A stretch of DNA of 64,000 nt from Solibacillus sp. FSL R7-0682 (GTDB lineage: Bacteria; Bacillota; Bacilli; Bacillales_A; Planococcaceae). Location: positions 701,501 through 765,500 of the forward strand of contig NZ_JBBOUI010000001.1 in the NCBI RefSeq assembly GCF_038005985.1, written 5' to 3'. A program made the position numbers and the translations under genes. Below the pieces are notes generated by a model, which saw only the letters and a program-made list of their open reading frames with translations, was not told the DNA's origin and did no database searches. Positions 20,155 through 28,846 of this stretch are shown piece after piece; the first letter of the stretch is position 1; each line of letters starts with the position of its first letter.

Positions 20155-20406
20155 TAGTTTAATAGCAAGGTGATCGCGCCAACGGTCATCTAATCGCCAA
20201 GACTGCGCCAACAGTTACGGCATAGACGTTTTGCTGAACGTCGAGCGAGTATGCGCCAACGTATTCGTAAAGGAAGGAACGTAGTTGCAGCTGCGTTCTT
20301 TTTTCCGTTAGTGTACATACATTTAACCCACAAGGTATTTTTGTATATACAGAAAATAGATATGTATTATAATGTAATACAAATAAGAACAGGGAGGTAT
20401 ATTCAC

Positions 20407-20916
20407 ATGACAAAAACAAAAGAATCGGAGGTATTACGTTTATTCTTAGGTGGTAGTAATATCGGTACAATATGCCGACAGCTATCCGTCACACAAGAAA
20501 CGGCATTCGATATTATCTTCGCTAATCCGGTAACAGGTGATTTACTACGGAGTTACATCGACATTAGCAAAGAAAGAGGCTATCATCCGTTCTTTTCTTC
20601 TCCTAAGCTTGGACGCGATAAACTACCGGAGCATAAGAAACGTAAGATTCGCCAAGTCCGCATATCGGACGAGGAAATGGAGGCGCTAGGCAATCCGAGT
20701 AGTTCGGAGATTAGACGTAATTTAATTAGGCTGCGTAAGATTGAACAGTTACTTAACCGCTTAGATGACGCAGGAATTGACGTTATACCTAGTGAATGGA
20801 TAGCCGAGGAATATCCGTCCGATGAAGCGTTTTGGATTCCGTTCCATAAGAGTCAATATTGGCGTTTATTAAAGTTATCAGAGCATGAGCGTTTGATACG
20901 GAAATTAACGGATTAA
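20407..20916 (+). CDS. Hypothetical protein with N-terminal helix-turn-helix
   Basis: 169 residues. The N terminus (SEVLRLFLGGSNIGTICRQL then SVTQETAFDIIFANP) looks like a recombinase- or sigma-like helix-turn-helix; the remainder is charged and helical (RKIRQVRISDEEMEAL, EIRRNLIRLRKIEQLLNRL). Family not recognised. The open frame extends 156 bp upstream, but GGGAGG at 20393-20398 supports the ATG at 20407. Confidence 0.6.
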   Translation: MTKTKESEVLRLFLGGSNIGTICRQLSVTQETAFDIIFANPVTGDLLRSYIDISKERGYHPFFSSPKLGRDKLPEHKKRKIRQVRISDEEMEALGNPSSSEIRRNLIRLRKIEQLLNRLDDAGIDVIPSEWIAEEYPSDEAFWIPFHKSQYWRLLKLSEHERLIRKLTD

Positions 20917-21400
20917 AGCGGTTATATACGAGGCTAACGCCTCTATGATCCGCTGGCGCGTCTCATTGCATTATTATTGTAATTCTTTTATCGTACGATA
21001 TAAACGGTATAATAACTGCCCTCGGATTTATTTTGCGTTCTTTGCAAAATGAATACGAGAAGTGTTTAGGAAGTTGTACCAACTTCACGGAACAAAGGCG
21101 GATAACTTCGTTATTTATTGGCGGATTACTTACTCGCTATATATTATTGATGGTCTTTTAGTATACGGAGAGTATAAGATAAAGATGAGTAAGACGATTT
21201 CTGTAACTGCTGAATATACAAGGTATATGTATTTTCTAGCTAAAATAGTACATTAAGTACAATATATTGTGTTATTATGTAAAAGTCAAGTGGTACGTAA
21301 AAGCGGTATAAATTGCCGTATTCGGTACGTAAAAGCAAGTTATTTTTAGTAACCTACTTACTTTATTTGTAAATACATAAACCAATCGGAGGGAAATACT
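20917..21400. other. Gene-free stretch with direct repeats upstream of the 21401 gene
   Basis: GGTACGTAAAAGC occurs at 21292-21304 and 21324-21336, 32 bp apart, about 65-110 bp before the next start. A promoter-like GGTATAATAACT lies near 21006. A 64-codon open frame at 21062 has no ribosome site and is not called. The repeats could bind the protein encoded downstream. Confidence 0.6.
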
Positions 21401-22372
21401 ATGACAAACGACTTCAAAGCACGCATCGAGAACTACCAAAAGAACGGCGACCGACTAATAATTGATGAAATTTTGTACGGATTGACATTCGATTTTTTGA
21501 ACGATCCAACTCGCAAGCATATCGACGATGGCGTGAAGCTCCACGTTCGCATAAATTTACCACGACACGAGTATTACGTGTCCTATCGTATCAAAGTTTT
21601 ACGCGAATTTGCACTAAAAGAATACAACGGAGTACCTCGCGGAGCAGAATACGAGGATTTTTGCTACTATTTGACCGTTTTAAAGTACCAATACGGAATG
21701 GATTTCGGAGCAGAGGTCTTAAAATACAACGAGGAAACCGAATATTTTAAACTAACGGCAGCATTATTCGAAAAAATAGACGCCAGTCGCGACGATATAC
21801 TCGAAAATGTGTACGACCACGACCTACAAGGACTGTACCGAGGCTTTCACCGTTTCCGAGATAGCGTAACCGAGCTAGAGAAGGCGTGTGTCGTCGTTAC
21901 GAAACAAGTCGATGCAAACATCGTCCAAGCGCTAGAACGCGCTCTAAGCTACGTAGACGCCTCAAAATCAGAGCGTGAAATCGTCCGTTATATCAATTCG
22001 GCATTTTCGACTAAATTCGGAGAGCTGGAGTTGGAACGTAAGGGCATGAAACGTATATACCGAGTGAACAACCAAGCGCGTACGGCTAAATTATTCGTGA
22101 AACAATACTTCCCCGACGATAGTTATAGCGTCATTTTGCCGGAATTAACCGAGGATCATCTATCGGAATTAACAAAACAGCAAGTGGAGTTCGTGAAACA
22201 GGCGTTAGAAATCGTCGAATTTGACCGAGGTATGCAAGATTTAACTAATTACAGTTGCCGAGCGAACGGAGCAGCGGTCATAAAAAGAGACTATTTGGCG
22301 GAAAAACTAGGGAAAAGTGATGAAAGTGTAAGAAAAGTTTTATCAAGAATCAAAAAAACGGTCACAAAATGA
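21401..22372 (+). CDS. Hypothetical protein with sigma-region-4-like C terminus
   Basis: 323 residues, soluble. The C-terminal 65 residues (LTKQQVEFVKQALEIVEFD ... DYLAEKLGKSDESVRKVL) resemble the helix-turn-helix of sigma factor region 4 or related regulators; the N-terminal half (RINLPRHEYYVSYRIKVLRE) is unrecognised. No region-2 motif is clear, so calling it a sigma factor would be too strong. CGGAGGG precedes the ATG well. It could activate later genes of E1, several of which carry a shared promoter-like motif; this is inference. Confidence 0.55.
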   Translation: MTNDFKARIENYQKNGDRLIIDEILYGLTFDFLNDPTRKHIDDGVKLHVRINLPRHEYYVSYRIKVLREFALKEYNGVPRGAEYEDFCYYLTVLKYQYGMDFGAEVLKYNEETEYFKLTAALFEKIDASRDDILENVYDHDLQGLYRGFHRFRDSVTELEKACVVVTKQVDANIVQALERALSYVDASKSEREIVRYINSAFSTKFGELELERKGMKRIYRVNNQARTAKLFVKQYFPDDSYSVILPELTEDHLSELTKQQVEFVKQALEIVEFDRGMQDLTNYSCRANGAAVIKRDYLAEKLGKSDESVRKVLSRIKKTVTK

Positions 22373-22440
22373 CGTATTAATATAAAATAGGGAAAGAGAA
22401 AAAGTCAATAGTTTTATTTAACATACGATATGTTAAGCGT

Positions 22441-22586
22441 TTAGTTGGCTATATAGGTGAGGAAAGATATTTAACACAAAAGGTTGTATTATAACCGTTC
22501 AGTTACTTAGAGGGTTGCAGGGAAAAGGAGTATTTTTGTTTGAATGGTCACTTTTAACCGATTAGCTGTCTATATAGGTGAGGAAA
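22441..22586 (+). repeat. Direct repeats in a gene-free stretch (22373-22846)
   Basis: TTAGTTGGCTATATAGGTGA at 22441 and TTAGCTGTCTATATAGGTGA at 22562, each followed by GGAAA, lie 121 bp apart. Near the end a hairpin GGCAGTCC-aaaac-GGGCGGC with a T run (22766-22793) looks like a terminator before the next gene. Nothing else is recognised in this stretch. Confidence 0.6.
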
Positions 22587-22846
22587 TAAAAAATCATACT
22601 TTAGTCGCACCTATATTTTACGCTAAATGTATGTCTTAAAAAGTAGAGAAAAGTTTTTTCAATAAGCACCATTTTTTAAGTGTTTAGCTTGCTTATCTTT
22701 ATGAGCCATAGAGGCAACACCATAATTAAATCATTTCGTCATTATATATTTTGAGAAGTCAAAGGCAGTCCAAAACGGGCGGCTTTTTTTATTTTGTCTG
22801 TTAGTGACCAAATGTACACAAATTTAAAAGATTAGGGGGACGTCAA

Positions 22847-23089
22847 ATGTTTTTATCACCGACGGATTTAAAAGACTACCGAGCATTTTACGGCTTATCA
22901 CAACGAGCATTGGCGCAATTTCTCGGCGTCTCAAAGACATATGTAGCAATGTTTGAAAGTGGTGAGCGGAGTATACCCGACTATATTGTCGATCGGTTAG
23001 AAGTTACCACCGAGCAAATGCAAAACATTCGCATGGTGAAGGCGGAGCGCCTGGCGTTATATCCGCAGTACCACAATAAAAAGGATTAA
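22847..23089 (+). CDS. XRE-family helix-turn-helix protein
   Basis: 80 residues, one Cro/C1-type domain: LKDYRAFYGLSQRALAQFLG then VSKTYVAMFESGERSIPDYI. AGGGGGAC precedes the ATG. It lies 13 bp upstream of the RepL-like gene, probably in one operon, so it may control replication of the element. Confidence 0.75.
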   Translation: MFLSPTDLKDYRAFYGLSQRALAQFLGVSKTYVAMFESGERSIPDYIVDRLEVTTEQMQNIRMVKAERLALYPQYHNKKD

Positions 23090-23102
23090 GGGGAGATTTA
23101 CA

Positions 23103-24038
23103 ATGACAAACGCATTAACAGGGAAAGAATACAACGGATTACATCGCAAAGTAAGACGCCAAGCAATCGCACAAAAGCACAATTTCGTAGTAGTAGACGA
23201 TAAGCCGTACGATTTGGAGGGCGAGTATTTAGGCGATAAATTCCGCCATGAGCTAGTTCCAATCCGAACAGAGGCGCAACAACGTTTCATCGAATCCAAG
23301 AAAGTATTAGGCGATCACGAGGCGGAGAATGGCGGCTTTGTATTTACGTTCTTTAAACAGTCTCGGACGATTAATGAGCGATTCCCTTCACTAGTTGCTG
23401 CGGATATTGCGCGATTAATGTATTTAGCGACTTTCTCAGCGTGGAAAACGGGGCGCGTACAGTATGACAATGGACGAGTAATCGACCGTAAAGCCGTTGA
23501 GGAAATGTTTAAGCTAAGCGAGAGACGCGCACGTCAGCTATTTGAGCGCTTTATCAGCGAAGGTATTTTATCGGAGCAAGACGGAGCAGTATACGTCAAT
23601 CAATCCGTATTTTACCGAGGCAGTATCAGCGACGCACCGAAAGAAGTAACCGACTTAAAATATACGCGCATGTTTAAAGATACAGTGCGCGATTTATATG
23701 AGAAATCCGAAGGCAAAACGATTGCACAGCTTGCGCTTGTATATTCGATTATGCCTTTTTTACATTTCGGCAGTAACGCAGTTTGTCACAATCCTGACGA
23801 AGTTATTGACGAGCAAATAGAGTTAATGACATTGGACGAGCTGGCGGTATTACTGGAATACAAAGACGCAGCTAAGTTAAAAACAGCAATGAACAAAGTG
23901 AAAATCGGCGGCAAGCCAGTATTCGGTTTCTTTGAAAATCCGAACGACCGCCGTACAAAGCGAATTGTTGTAAATCCACGCGCAGTCTATGCCGGTGACG
24001 GTAAACAACTCGCAGCGATTAAAATTTTATTTAACTAA
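23103..24038 (+). CDS. RepL-like winged-helix replication initiator candidate
   Basis: 311 residues. The central part reads like the winged-helix replication proteins of the Firmicutes RepL type: ARLMYLATFSAWKTGRVQYD, then a recognition-helix region MFKLSERRARQLFERFISEG and the tail GAVYVNQSVFYRGSISDAP. The C-terminal part has AQLALVYSIMPFLHFGSNAV. No ATPase or primase motifs. It would bind an origin and start replication of excised E1 DNA. GGGGAG precedes the ATG. The family assignment is from pattern only and another DNA-binding role is possible. Confidence 0.55.
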   Translation: MTNALTGKEYNGLHRKVRRQAIAQKHNFVVVDDKPYDLEGEYLGDKFRHELVPIRTEAQQRFIESKKVLGDHEAENGGFVFTFFKQSRTINERFPSLVAADIARLMYLATFSAWKTGRVQYDNGRVIDRKAVEEMFKLSERRARQLFERFISEGILSEQDGAVYVNQSVFYRGSISDAPKEVTDLKYTRMFKDTVRDLYEKSEGKTIAQLALVYSIMPFLHFGSNAVCHNPDEVIDEQIELMTLDELAVLLEYKDAAKLKTAMNKVKIGGKPVFGFFENPNDRRTKRIVVNPRAVYAGDGKQLAAIKILFN

Positions 24039-24050
24039 GGAGAATGAGAG

Positions 24051-24374
24051 ATGGAAAAACGAGAGATTGAATTTAAGATTTTAGCTAAGCGAGTAGCTTA
24101 TCGCGAGTATGACGTACATGCCTTTGTGGACGGTGAGGAATACCTGACATTTGAGTATAACGATTGTAACAGCGCCTTTGCTGCTCATACGATGCTACGT
24201 AGGCTCATTCACGACCATCCTAACGCGTTAATCACGTTAAAAACGAATGTGAATGCGATATTAAGCGACCTGAGAATGCTTTACGATAACGACCGTACGC
24301 TTACTCGATATTTACGCGAAACATTAGGCGATAGCGAATCGGAAATCATTAAGGCGGAATATACCGCTTTTTAA
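24051..24374 (+). CDS. Hypothetical protein
   Basis: 107 residues, no recognised family. A beta-rich N-terminal half (FKILAKRVAYREYDVHAFVD) and a helical C-terminal half. AAGGAGAAT precedes the ATG; 12 bp after the RepL-like gene, so co-transcribed. Confidence 0.6.
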   Translation: MEKREIEFKILAKRVAYREYDVHAFVDGEEYLTFEYNDCNSAFAAHTMLRRLIHDHPNALITLKTNVNAILSDLRMLYDNDRTLTRYLRETLGDSESEIIKAEYTAF

Positions 24375-24406
24375 TAAAAATAAACAGGTAAAAGGAGAAT
24401 GGGAAA

Positions 24407-24508
24407 ATGTTAATTATCAGTCTTGCAATGTTCACAACAGCAGGTATTATCGCGCAACAGACGAAGAAACAACTGGCTAAAATCGAAGGCGGTGAGCATA
24501 ATGCTTAA
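24407..24508 (+). CDS. Small membrane-segment peptide, 33 aa
   Basis: ATG with AAAGGAG 9 bases upstream. A hydrophobic start (MLIISLAMFTTAGIIAQQ) and a charged end. Its stop overlaps the start of the HNH gene by eight bases (ATGCTTAA), which suggests translational coupling. Function unknown. Confidence 0.5.
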   Translation: MLIISLAMFTTAGIIAQQTKKQLAKIEGGEHNA

Positions 24509-25079
24509 ATGCCAAAAATGCGGCCAAGAAAAGCCATTAAATGAGATGCGTAAGAAAAGTAGTAGTAAAACAGGCTATTTAACGATGTGCAAGGTGTGCC
24601 AAGCAAAACAGCGCGTTGAAAATGGTGAATATCGTCGAGAAATTGTACGTCGATTCGCGAAAGCATCCGACCAAAAAGTTCCGTTAGTAACAGAAAAGGA
24701 TTTAATCGCAATTGCGGAAGAATATCCGAATTGTGCTTATTGTGACGTAAAACTGACGCAAGATAATCGCTCATACGACCATGTATATCCTACGAGTGTA
24801 GAGTATGGCGGTGCAAATATTCCTGACAACCTAGTTTGTGCATGTAGATATTGCAATTCTCAAAAGAGAAATAGAAGTGTACACGAGTTCTTTTTATCGA
24901 GTAAGAAATTTACACCGGCTTTATATCGAAAATTCGTTAAAAAGTTCACAAGTCGATTGATTCGACGAGAAATTACGGATTTTGAAGTGGAGCAAATGCT
25001 TGAGATTTTTAAAGCAGAGGCAGAAATCCATAAACGAGATCGTAACACAGAGTCGAAGCAGGTGAAGAAAATTGTCTAA
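24501..25079 (+). CDS. HNH endonuclease
   Basis: 192 residues. An N-terminal zinc finger (MLKCQKCGQEKPLNEMRKKS .. MCKVCQAKQ) is followed by the HNH box: CAYCDVKL, DHVYPTSVEYGG, DNLVCACRYCNSQKRNR, with paired CxxC motifs and the catalytic His of DHVYP. In phages and satellites such enzymes act in packaging, DNA processing or homing. The open frame extends 78 bp further upstream, but the ATG at 24501 overlaps the preceding small gene and follows GGCGGTGAG. There is no large terminase beside it. Confidence 0.8.
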   Translation: MLKCQKCGQEKPLNEMRKKSSSKTGYLTMCKVCQAKQRVENGEYRREIVRRFAKASDQKVPLVTEKDLIAIAEEYPNCAYCDVKLTQDNRSYDHVYPTSVEYGGANIPDNLVCACRYCNSQKRNRSVHEFFLSSKKFTPALYRKFVKKFTSRLIRREITDFEVEQMLEIFKAEAEIHKRDRNTESKQVKKIV

Positions 25080-25097
25080 TACAAATAATCGCGATTT

Positions 25098-25128
25098 TGA
25101 AGCCTGGACGATTCCTGGCTTTTTTATT
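25098..25128 (+). terminator. Hairpin terminator after the HNH gene
   Basis: AGCCTGG pairs with CCTGGCT (one T-T mismatch), then TTTTTTATTTTG. Confidence 0.6.
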
Positions 25129-25194
25129 TTGTACGTAGGAGCCGGTCATAACATAGCAATCAGTAAGATTAAACAACGTAAAGACTTTGACGTC

Positions 25195-25317
25195 ATGGCT
25201 ACCTACACAACACGTAAAGGACAGCTCGACGCAGTACAATTCAAGATTCCAGCTCGCTTGCATCGAGGCGTTAAGTCAGTATTGCAGAAATTGGAATCGG
25301 GCGAGTATGAAAAGTAG
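25195..25317 (+). CDS. Small hypothetical protein, 40 aa
   Basis: The C-terminal part, IPARLHRGVKSVLQKLESGE, looks like a protein and is basic. The frame is open back to a TTG at 25072, but that stretch crosses the hairpin above, so the ATG at 25195 is given. No good ribosome site is seen, so the start is uncertain. Confidence 0.35.
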   Translation: MATYTTRKGQLDAVQFKIPARLHRGVKSVLQKLESGEYEK

Positions 25318-25465
25318 GGTAACAAATTCGCCTATTTTATTCGATTTAAGCGTTTTAAAGTCATAGACGATAAATTGGTCTAGTGTCGAGATTAATGCAC
25401 CAAATATCGAAAGAAACAGCGGTTTTTATTACTCTACGGCTAGGAATCACAGGAGGCACGGAAAG

Positions 25466-25603
25466 TTGGCAAAGAAAACGAATAAAACGATCAATCTTAG
25501 CAAAATGACAGGTTGGCAGAAGAAAAAAGCAAGTAGGAAAAAGCGCAGTATCGAGTTTAACGAGCGCAAAGCATTTTTACAACGACTAAAGGAGAATGAT
25601 TAA
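25466..25603 (+). CDS. Small basic protein, 45 aa
   Basis: TTG start with AGGAGG 10 bases upstream. Lys/Arg-rich (KMTGWQKKKASRKKRSIEFN) with a helical end LQRLKEND. Two bases separate it from the next small gene. Function unknown. Confidence 0.5.
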   Translation: MAKKTNKTINLSKMTGWQKKKASRKKRSIEFNERKAFLQRLKEND

Positions 25604-25605
25604 AG

Positions 25606-25743
25606 ATGGAACAAAAGAAAAAATACTCGTCAGAATTTAAAAGACCAGGGAAGAAACGACCTCCTCGAAAGCTAAATAAGAACGGTATTCCAGCGGACAA
25701 TGACCGACCGCCTTATTATGCAAACAAAAGGGATAAGGAGTAG
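25606..25743 (+). CDS. Small basic protein, 45 aa
   Basis: ATG preceded by AAAGGAG within the previous gene. Composition KKYSSEFKRPGKKRPPRKLN, then a Pro/Tyr-rich end. Resembles small phage DNA-associated peptides only in charge; no family recognised. Confidence 0.5.
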   Translation: MEQKKKYSSEFKRPGKKRPPRKLNKNGIPADNDRPPYYANKRDKE

Positions 25744-25749
25744 TGATTT

Positions 25750-26163
25750 ATGCGATTCGCGCTAGTTTCAATCGTTAAAATTTATGACGTCGATTTTACG
25801 TCGATGATCCTATACGAATCAGACGAGCAAGGAATTTGGAATTGTATCGCAGAAATCGCAAAGCCTTTCGAAATTGACGATATGCTCGACGATTTAGCGG
25901 AGTATAAAGTATCGGAAATACAGACTGATAGCCAAACGATATACCGTGAGCTAGTAAGCGCAAAAATTCCGGTTATATATCGCAAGGAAGTTACCGATAC
26001 GCGTGAACTAATTGGACGTAGCGAGGAAATGTTAATCGAATTATTTGAGTTAAATTTAGAGCCTGCCGTCGTTTTACCTCGATGGAGGCTTTTTATTATC
26101 ACTAAATTAGAGAAACTCATTCAAATTTTAAAAACGAGAGGATTAAAACACAATGACAATTAA
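25750..26163 (+). CDS. Hypothetical protein of island E1
   Basis: 137 residues, acidic N-terminal two thirds (MILYESDEQGIWNCIAEIAK, MLDDLAEYKVSEIQTDSQTI) and a basic end. No family recognised. An imperfect hairpin with GGCTTTTTATT (about 26060-26095) lies within its 3' part, so the last 30 residues may not be original coding sequence. AAGGAG precedes the ATG. Confidence 0.5.
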   Translation: MRFALVSIVKIYDVDFTSMILYESDEQGIWNCIAEIAKPFEIDDMLDDLAEYKVSEIQTDSQTIYRELVSAKIPVIYRKEVTDTRELIGRSEEMLIELFELNLEPAVVLPRWRLFIITKLEKLIQILKTRGLKHNDN

Positions 26164-26845
26164 AATTCAAGATTACAAATTATTAGAGGATTTCAAAGCA
26201 GAGCAACACGAGCGAGCAGAAAAGTTTGCACAATATTCATTAGATGCACAGGCAGCACGCTCTCGATTAACTGAGTTACAGACTCAGTACGAAATCACGT
26301 TCACACGGTCGGTAAAAGAAGGAACAGACGTTACGGCGGAACTCCTTAAAATTGACCAGGACATAGAGGTTCAGCGGGAGGTAGTCGCACGACGCGAGCG
26401 AGATTTACGATTAGCACACCAAGCAATGCCCGAAACAAAGATTTCATCAGTTGACGTTGTAGCACGATATAAGCCTGATTTTGCGGACGGTGTACGTACG
26501 GAATTTGAGGAGCTAGTCAATCCGAAGTTACAACTTGCTCGCGATTTGATTTTAAGCGCAATCGTAGACGGAAAAGAATACTCAGCGGCATATCAGCCAA
26601 TTCACGAGGAAATTGCCGAGCATGTGAAGGGTAACCACAAACGAGGATTAACGCCACACATCATGTTACAGAATCATCCGACTGATAATGCGAGGATTCA
26701 TAACGCAGTAGGCGTCGTAGCTGGCGTTCGAAAGGTATTAGAGGAAGTGTCGCAGTTCACACACGGACAAAAACCTCACGACTATACGTATATTGACGTA
26801 GCGCCAACGGTAAAAACAAAAACAACAGCAAAGGACGGGAAATAA
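26153..26845 (+). CDS. Phage-type coiled-coil protein, function unknown
   Basis: 230 residues. A helical N-terminal half with long charged heptads (AQAARSRLTELQTQYEITFT; VQREVVARRERDLRLAHQAM) and a compact C-terminal half. GAGAGG precedes the ATG; it overlaps the previous gene by 11 bp. It lies with the next three genes in an order that resembles a structural module, but no capsid or tail motif can be named. Confidence 0.55.
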   Translation: MTIKIQDYKLLEDFKAEQHERAEKFAQYSLDAQAARSRLTELQTQYEITFTRSVKEGTDVTAELLKIDQDIEVQREVVARRERDLRLAHQAMPETKISSVDVVARYKPDFADGVRTEFEELVNPKLQLARDLILSAIVDGKEYSAAYQPIHEEIAEHVKGNHKRGLTPHIMLQNHPTDNARIHNAVGVVAGVRKVLEEVSQFTHGQKPHDYTYIDVAPTVKTKTTAKDGK

Positions 26846-26846
26846 T

Positions 26847-27125
26847 ATGAGCAGATATAACGAGCAATTAGACGTATACAACGCAACAAAAGCAGCACAC
26901 GGAGGCAAGACGGTTAATTACCGAGTCCTCGAAAACGGACTAAGACAACGCCTTGCAAACGGTGAGATCACGAAAGACGACGTAGCCGTAGCTTTTGATG
27001 TAGCTAAACGATTGCAAACGGATCAAGCGCGAGTTATGTATGCCAGCGTCAAGCGAGCAGCAGAGAGCATCGTCGAGGAAACACCGGACGACACGCCCGA
27101 TAATGAAGAACAACCAACGGAATAA
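26847..27125 (+). CDS. Phage-type hypothetical protein, 92 aa
   Basis: Begins one base after the preceding stop, so the two are coupled. Helical (YNATKAAHGGKTVNYRVLEN; LQTDQARVMYASVKRAAESI) with an acidic, Pro/Thr-rich tail. No family recognised. Followed by a terminator. Confidence 0.55.
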   Translation: MSRYNEQLDVYNATKAAHGGKTVNYRVLENGLRQRLANGEITKDDVAVAFDVAKRLQTDQARVMYASVKRAAESIVEETPDDTPDNEEQPTE

Positions 27126-27135
27126 ACGGAGTTAC

Positions 27136-27160
27136 GGCAGCCATTGTGCTGCCTCTTTTA
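27136..27160 (+). terminator. Rho-independent terminator
   Basis: GGCAGC (27136-27141) pairs with GCTGCC (27148-27153), then TCTTTTA. Confidence 0.75.
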
Positions 27161-27193
27161 ATAAAAAACACATACGAATGGAGACGATTATTA

Positions 27194-27493
27194 ATGTTAC
27201 AAATTATCAATCACGAAAACGGTACTATCATCAGCGGAGACGAGGCTTTATTACAACGATTACCCGAAGGATTTGACCCTACAACGGTCGATTTAACAGA
27301 CTTCCGTATTGACGCACATAATTTAGCGATTGTTTATGATTACGCCACGTACAAAGGCTTAGAGGCGATTAAATTTTATAGCGGACTAAAAGCGGCTTAC
27401 ATCAAGCAGCAAGAGTTGGCGCTAGCATCGCGTAGGCCGGTATTAGTCGAAGAAGAAGTAGAAGAAACGGAAGAAGAAACGGAAGAAGTTTAA
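27194..27493 (+). CDS. Phage-type hypothetical protein with acidic tail
   Basis: 99 residues. Starts MLQIINHENGTIISGDEALL; the last 17 residues are nearly all Glu/Thr (EEEVEETEEETEEV). Position just before the tape-measure gene and size recall tail-assembly chaperones, but this is weak. GGAGA at 27179-27183 supports the ATG at 27194 over the upstream start. Confidence 0.5.
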   Translation: MLQIINHENGTIISGDEALLQRLPEGFDPTTVDLTDFRIDAHNLAIVYDYATYKGLEAIKFYSGLKAAYIKQQELALASRRPVLVEEEVEETEEETEEV

Positions 27494-27498
27494 TTCCA

Positions 27499-27537
27499 AG
27501 CGCTACGCTCGTTTAATTACGACTAGCGCTTTTTATA
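27499..27537 (+). terminator. Rho-independent terminator
   Basis: AAGCGCTA pairs with TAGCGCTT around a 20-nt loop, then TTTATA. Confidence 0.7.
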
Positions 27538-27632
27538 TTATGCGGAGAAATCCGCACCAACGATTAATTTTGGTATGTCGACGTAGTAAAATTCCCCCAT
27601 TGTTGTTGTACGTGTGGAAAGCGTATAACTAA

Positions 27633-27672
27633 CCGCCATTGCGCAAGCGGTCTATAAAATTGCGCTTTTTTA
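27633..27672 (+). promoter_or_regulatory. Attenuator-like pair of exclusive hairpins before the tape-measure gene
   Basis: GCGCAA (27641-27646) can pair with TTGCGC (27660-27665), which is followed by TTTTTT and forms a terminator. Alternatively CCGC (27633-27636) pairs with GCGG (27647-27650), enclosing GCGCAA and opening the terminator. Confidence 0.5.
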
Positions 27673-27698
27673 TTTATAAAACGAAAGGAATGAACGAG

Positions 27699-28775
27699 AT
27701 GAATACATTAGAAAACGATTTAAACATTATCGGGACGCTATCGTTACTTGCAAATCCGTTAGCGTTAATTACTGCCGGTATTGCCGGAGCTGCCGTTGGC
27801 CTCAAAGCCTTATACGACAACAGCGAATCGTTTAGAGGAGTAATCGACGGAATTAAATCGAAGGCTATGGAGCTATGGAGCGCCTTTAAGACCGGAGGAG
27901 CCGGTGGATTGTTAGATTCGCTATTCGGAGGCGGTACTGCGGAAAAGGTAGCCGGTATTGTCGATAAAGTAAAAGCTAAATTCAGCGAGTTACAAGGCGG
28001 ATTCTCAATCGTGAAAACGGCGCTTGCTAATGGTTGGACCGTTATTTCTGACGTATTCTCCAACTCCTGGACGCTTATACAGCCGATCTTTTCGGGATTA
28101 TGGTCGATGTTAAAAGTTGTCGGTGAGTACGCTCAAATTGCATTTAATAACATCATCGCGCCAGCTCTTAGCTTCGTAATGCAATTATTCTCGACTTTAT
28201 GGGCAATCGCTAAGCCGATTTTAACGATGATTGGCGGTCTATTCGAGGTTTTAGGCGCAGTCGTTACGGTAGTATGGAAGAATATTCTAGCTCCGTTAAT
28301 GGAGTTCGTTACTACTGCATTCTCGAACGCGTTTAACAACCTTAGCGGAGTGCTAGAAATCGTTGCCGGATGGTTCGAGAAAGTCGGGGGCTGGGCAAAT
28401 ACCGCTAAGGATTATCTGAGCAAATTCGCAGACGTTATTGCCGGAATTAAGTTGCCGGATTGGGTAACGAGTGGAATTAGTACGGTTGTAACTACGGTAG
28501 GGAAAGCTATTGGTGCCGGTACAGTAGATGGCTCGCATTATCACGGCCTTGATTACGTAAATAAGGATAATTATATTGCTAGACTTCATAAGGGAGAACG
28601 AATATTAACGGCACAGGAAAACAAAGAGTATTCCGGTAAAGGCGGAGCTAGCGGACTAGGCGGAGGTATTACAGTCAATATGCACGGAACTGTAGTCCGA
28701 GAGAACGCTGACATCGATAAAATCGCGATGGCACTTGCGAAAGCAATCGAGAGTGAGCGGTTGCAACGTGGTTAA
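27699..28775 (+). CDS. Shortened phage tail tape-measure protein
   Basis: 358 residues, against 700-1500 or more for typical siphophage tape measures. Hallmarks are alternating hydrophobic and amphipathic segments (LALITAGIAGAAVGLKALYD; FSNSWTLIQPIFSGLWSMLK; WKNILAPLMEFVTTAFSNAF), Trp/Phe-rich repeats, and a C-terminal end with KGERILTAQENKEYSGKGG plus ITVNMHGTVVRENAD, typical of the family. The N-terminal several hundred residues are missing, yet the frame is intact with a good ribosome site (GAAAGGA, 27683-27689), so it looks like an expressed short version. It could compete with a helper phage's tape measure or be a deletion remnant. Confidence 0.7.
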   Translation: MNTLENDLNIIGTLSLLANPLALITAGIAGAAVGLKALYDNSESFRGVIDGIKSKAMELWSAFKTGGAGGLLDSLFGGGTAEKVAGIVDKVKAKFSELQGGFSIVKTALANGWTVISDVFSNSWTLIQPIFSGLWSMLKVVGEYAQIAFNNIIAPALSFVMQLFSTLWAIAKPILTMIGGLFEVLGAVVTVVWKNILAPLMEFVTTAFSNAFNNLSGVLEIVAGWFEKVGGWANTAKDYLSKFADVIAGIKLPDWVTSGISTVVTTVGKAIGAGTVDGSHYHGLDYVNKDNYIARLHKGERILTAQENKEYSGKGGASGLGGGITVNMHGTVVRENADIDKIAMALAKAIESERLQRG

Positions 28776-28789
28776 GGAATAACGAAAAG

Positions 28790-28823
28790 GCAGGCGCTCA
28801 TTAACCGAGTGCTTGCTTTTTAT
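28790..28823 (+). terminator. Rho-independent terminator
   Basis: GCAGGCGCTC pairs with GAGTGCTTGC (two G-U), then TTTTTAT. Confidence 0.7.
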
Positions 28824-28846
28824 ATTGACGAAGGGAAGGCGATTAA

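Noticed and set aside
21062-21256. 64-codon open frame
   Set aside because: No ribosome site, no protein-like pattern, and it lies in a promoter-like region.
21401-22372. Calling the 323-aa protein a sigma factor
   Set aside because: Only a region-4-like helix-turn-helix is seen; no region 2 for core binding and -10 recognition.
25072-25194. Extending the 40-aa gene upstream to the TTG at 25072
   Set aside because: The extension crosses a terminator hairpin with TTTTTT and has no protein-like pattern.
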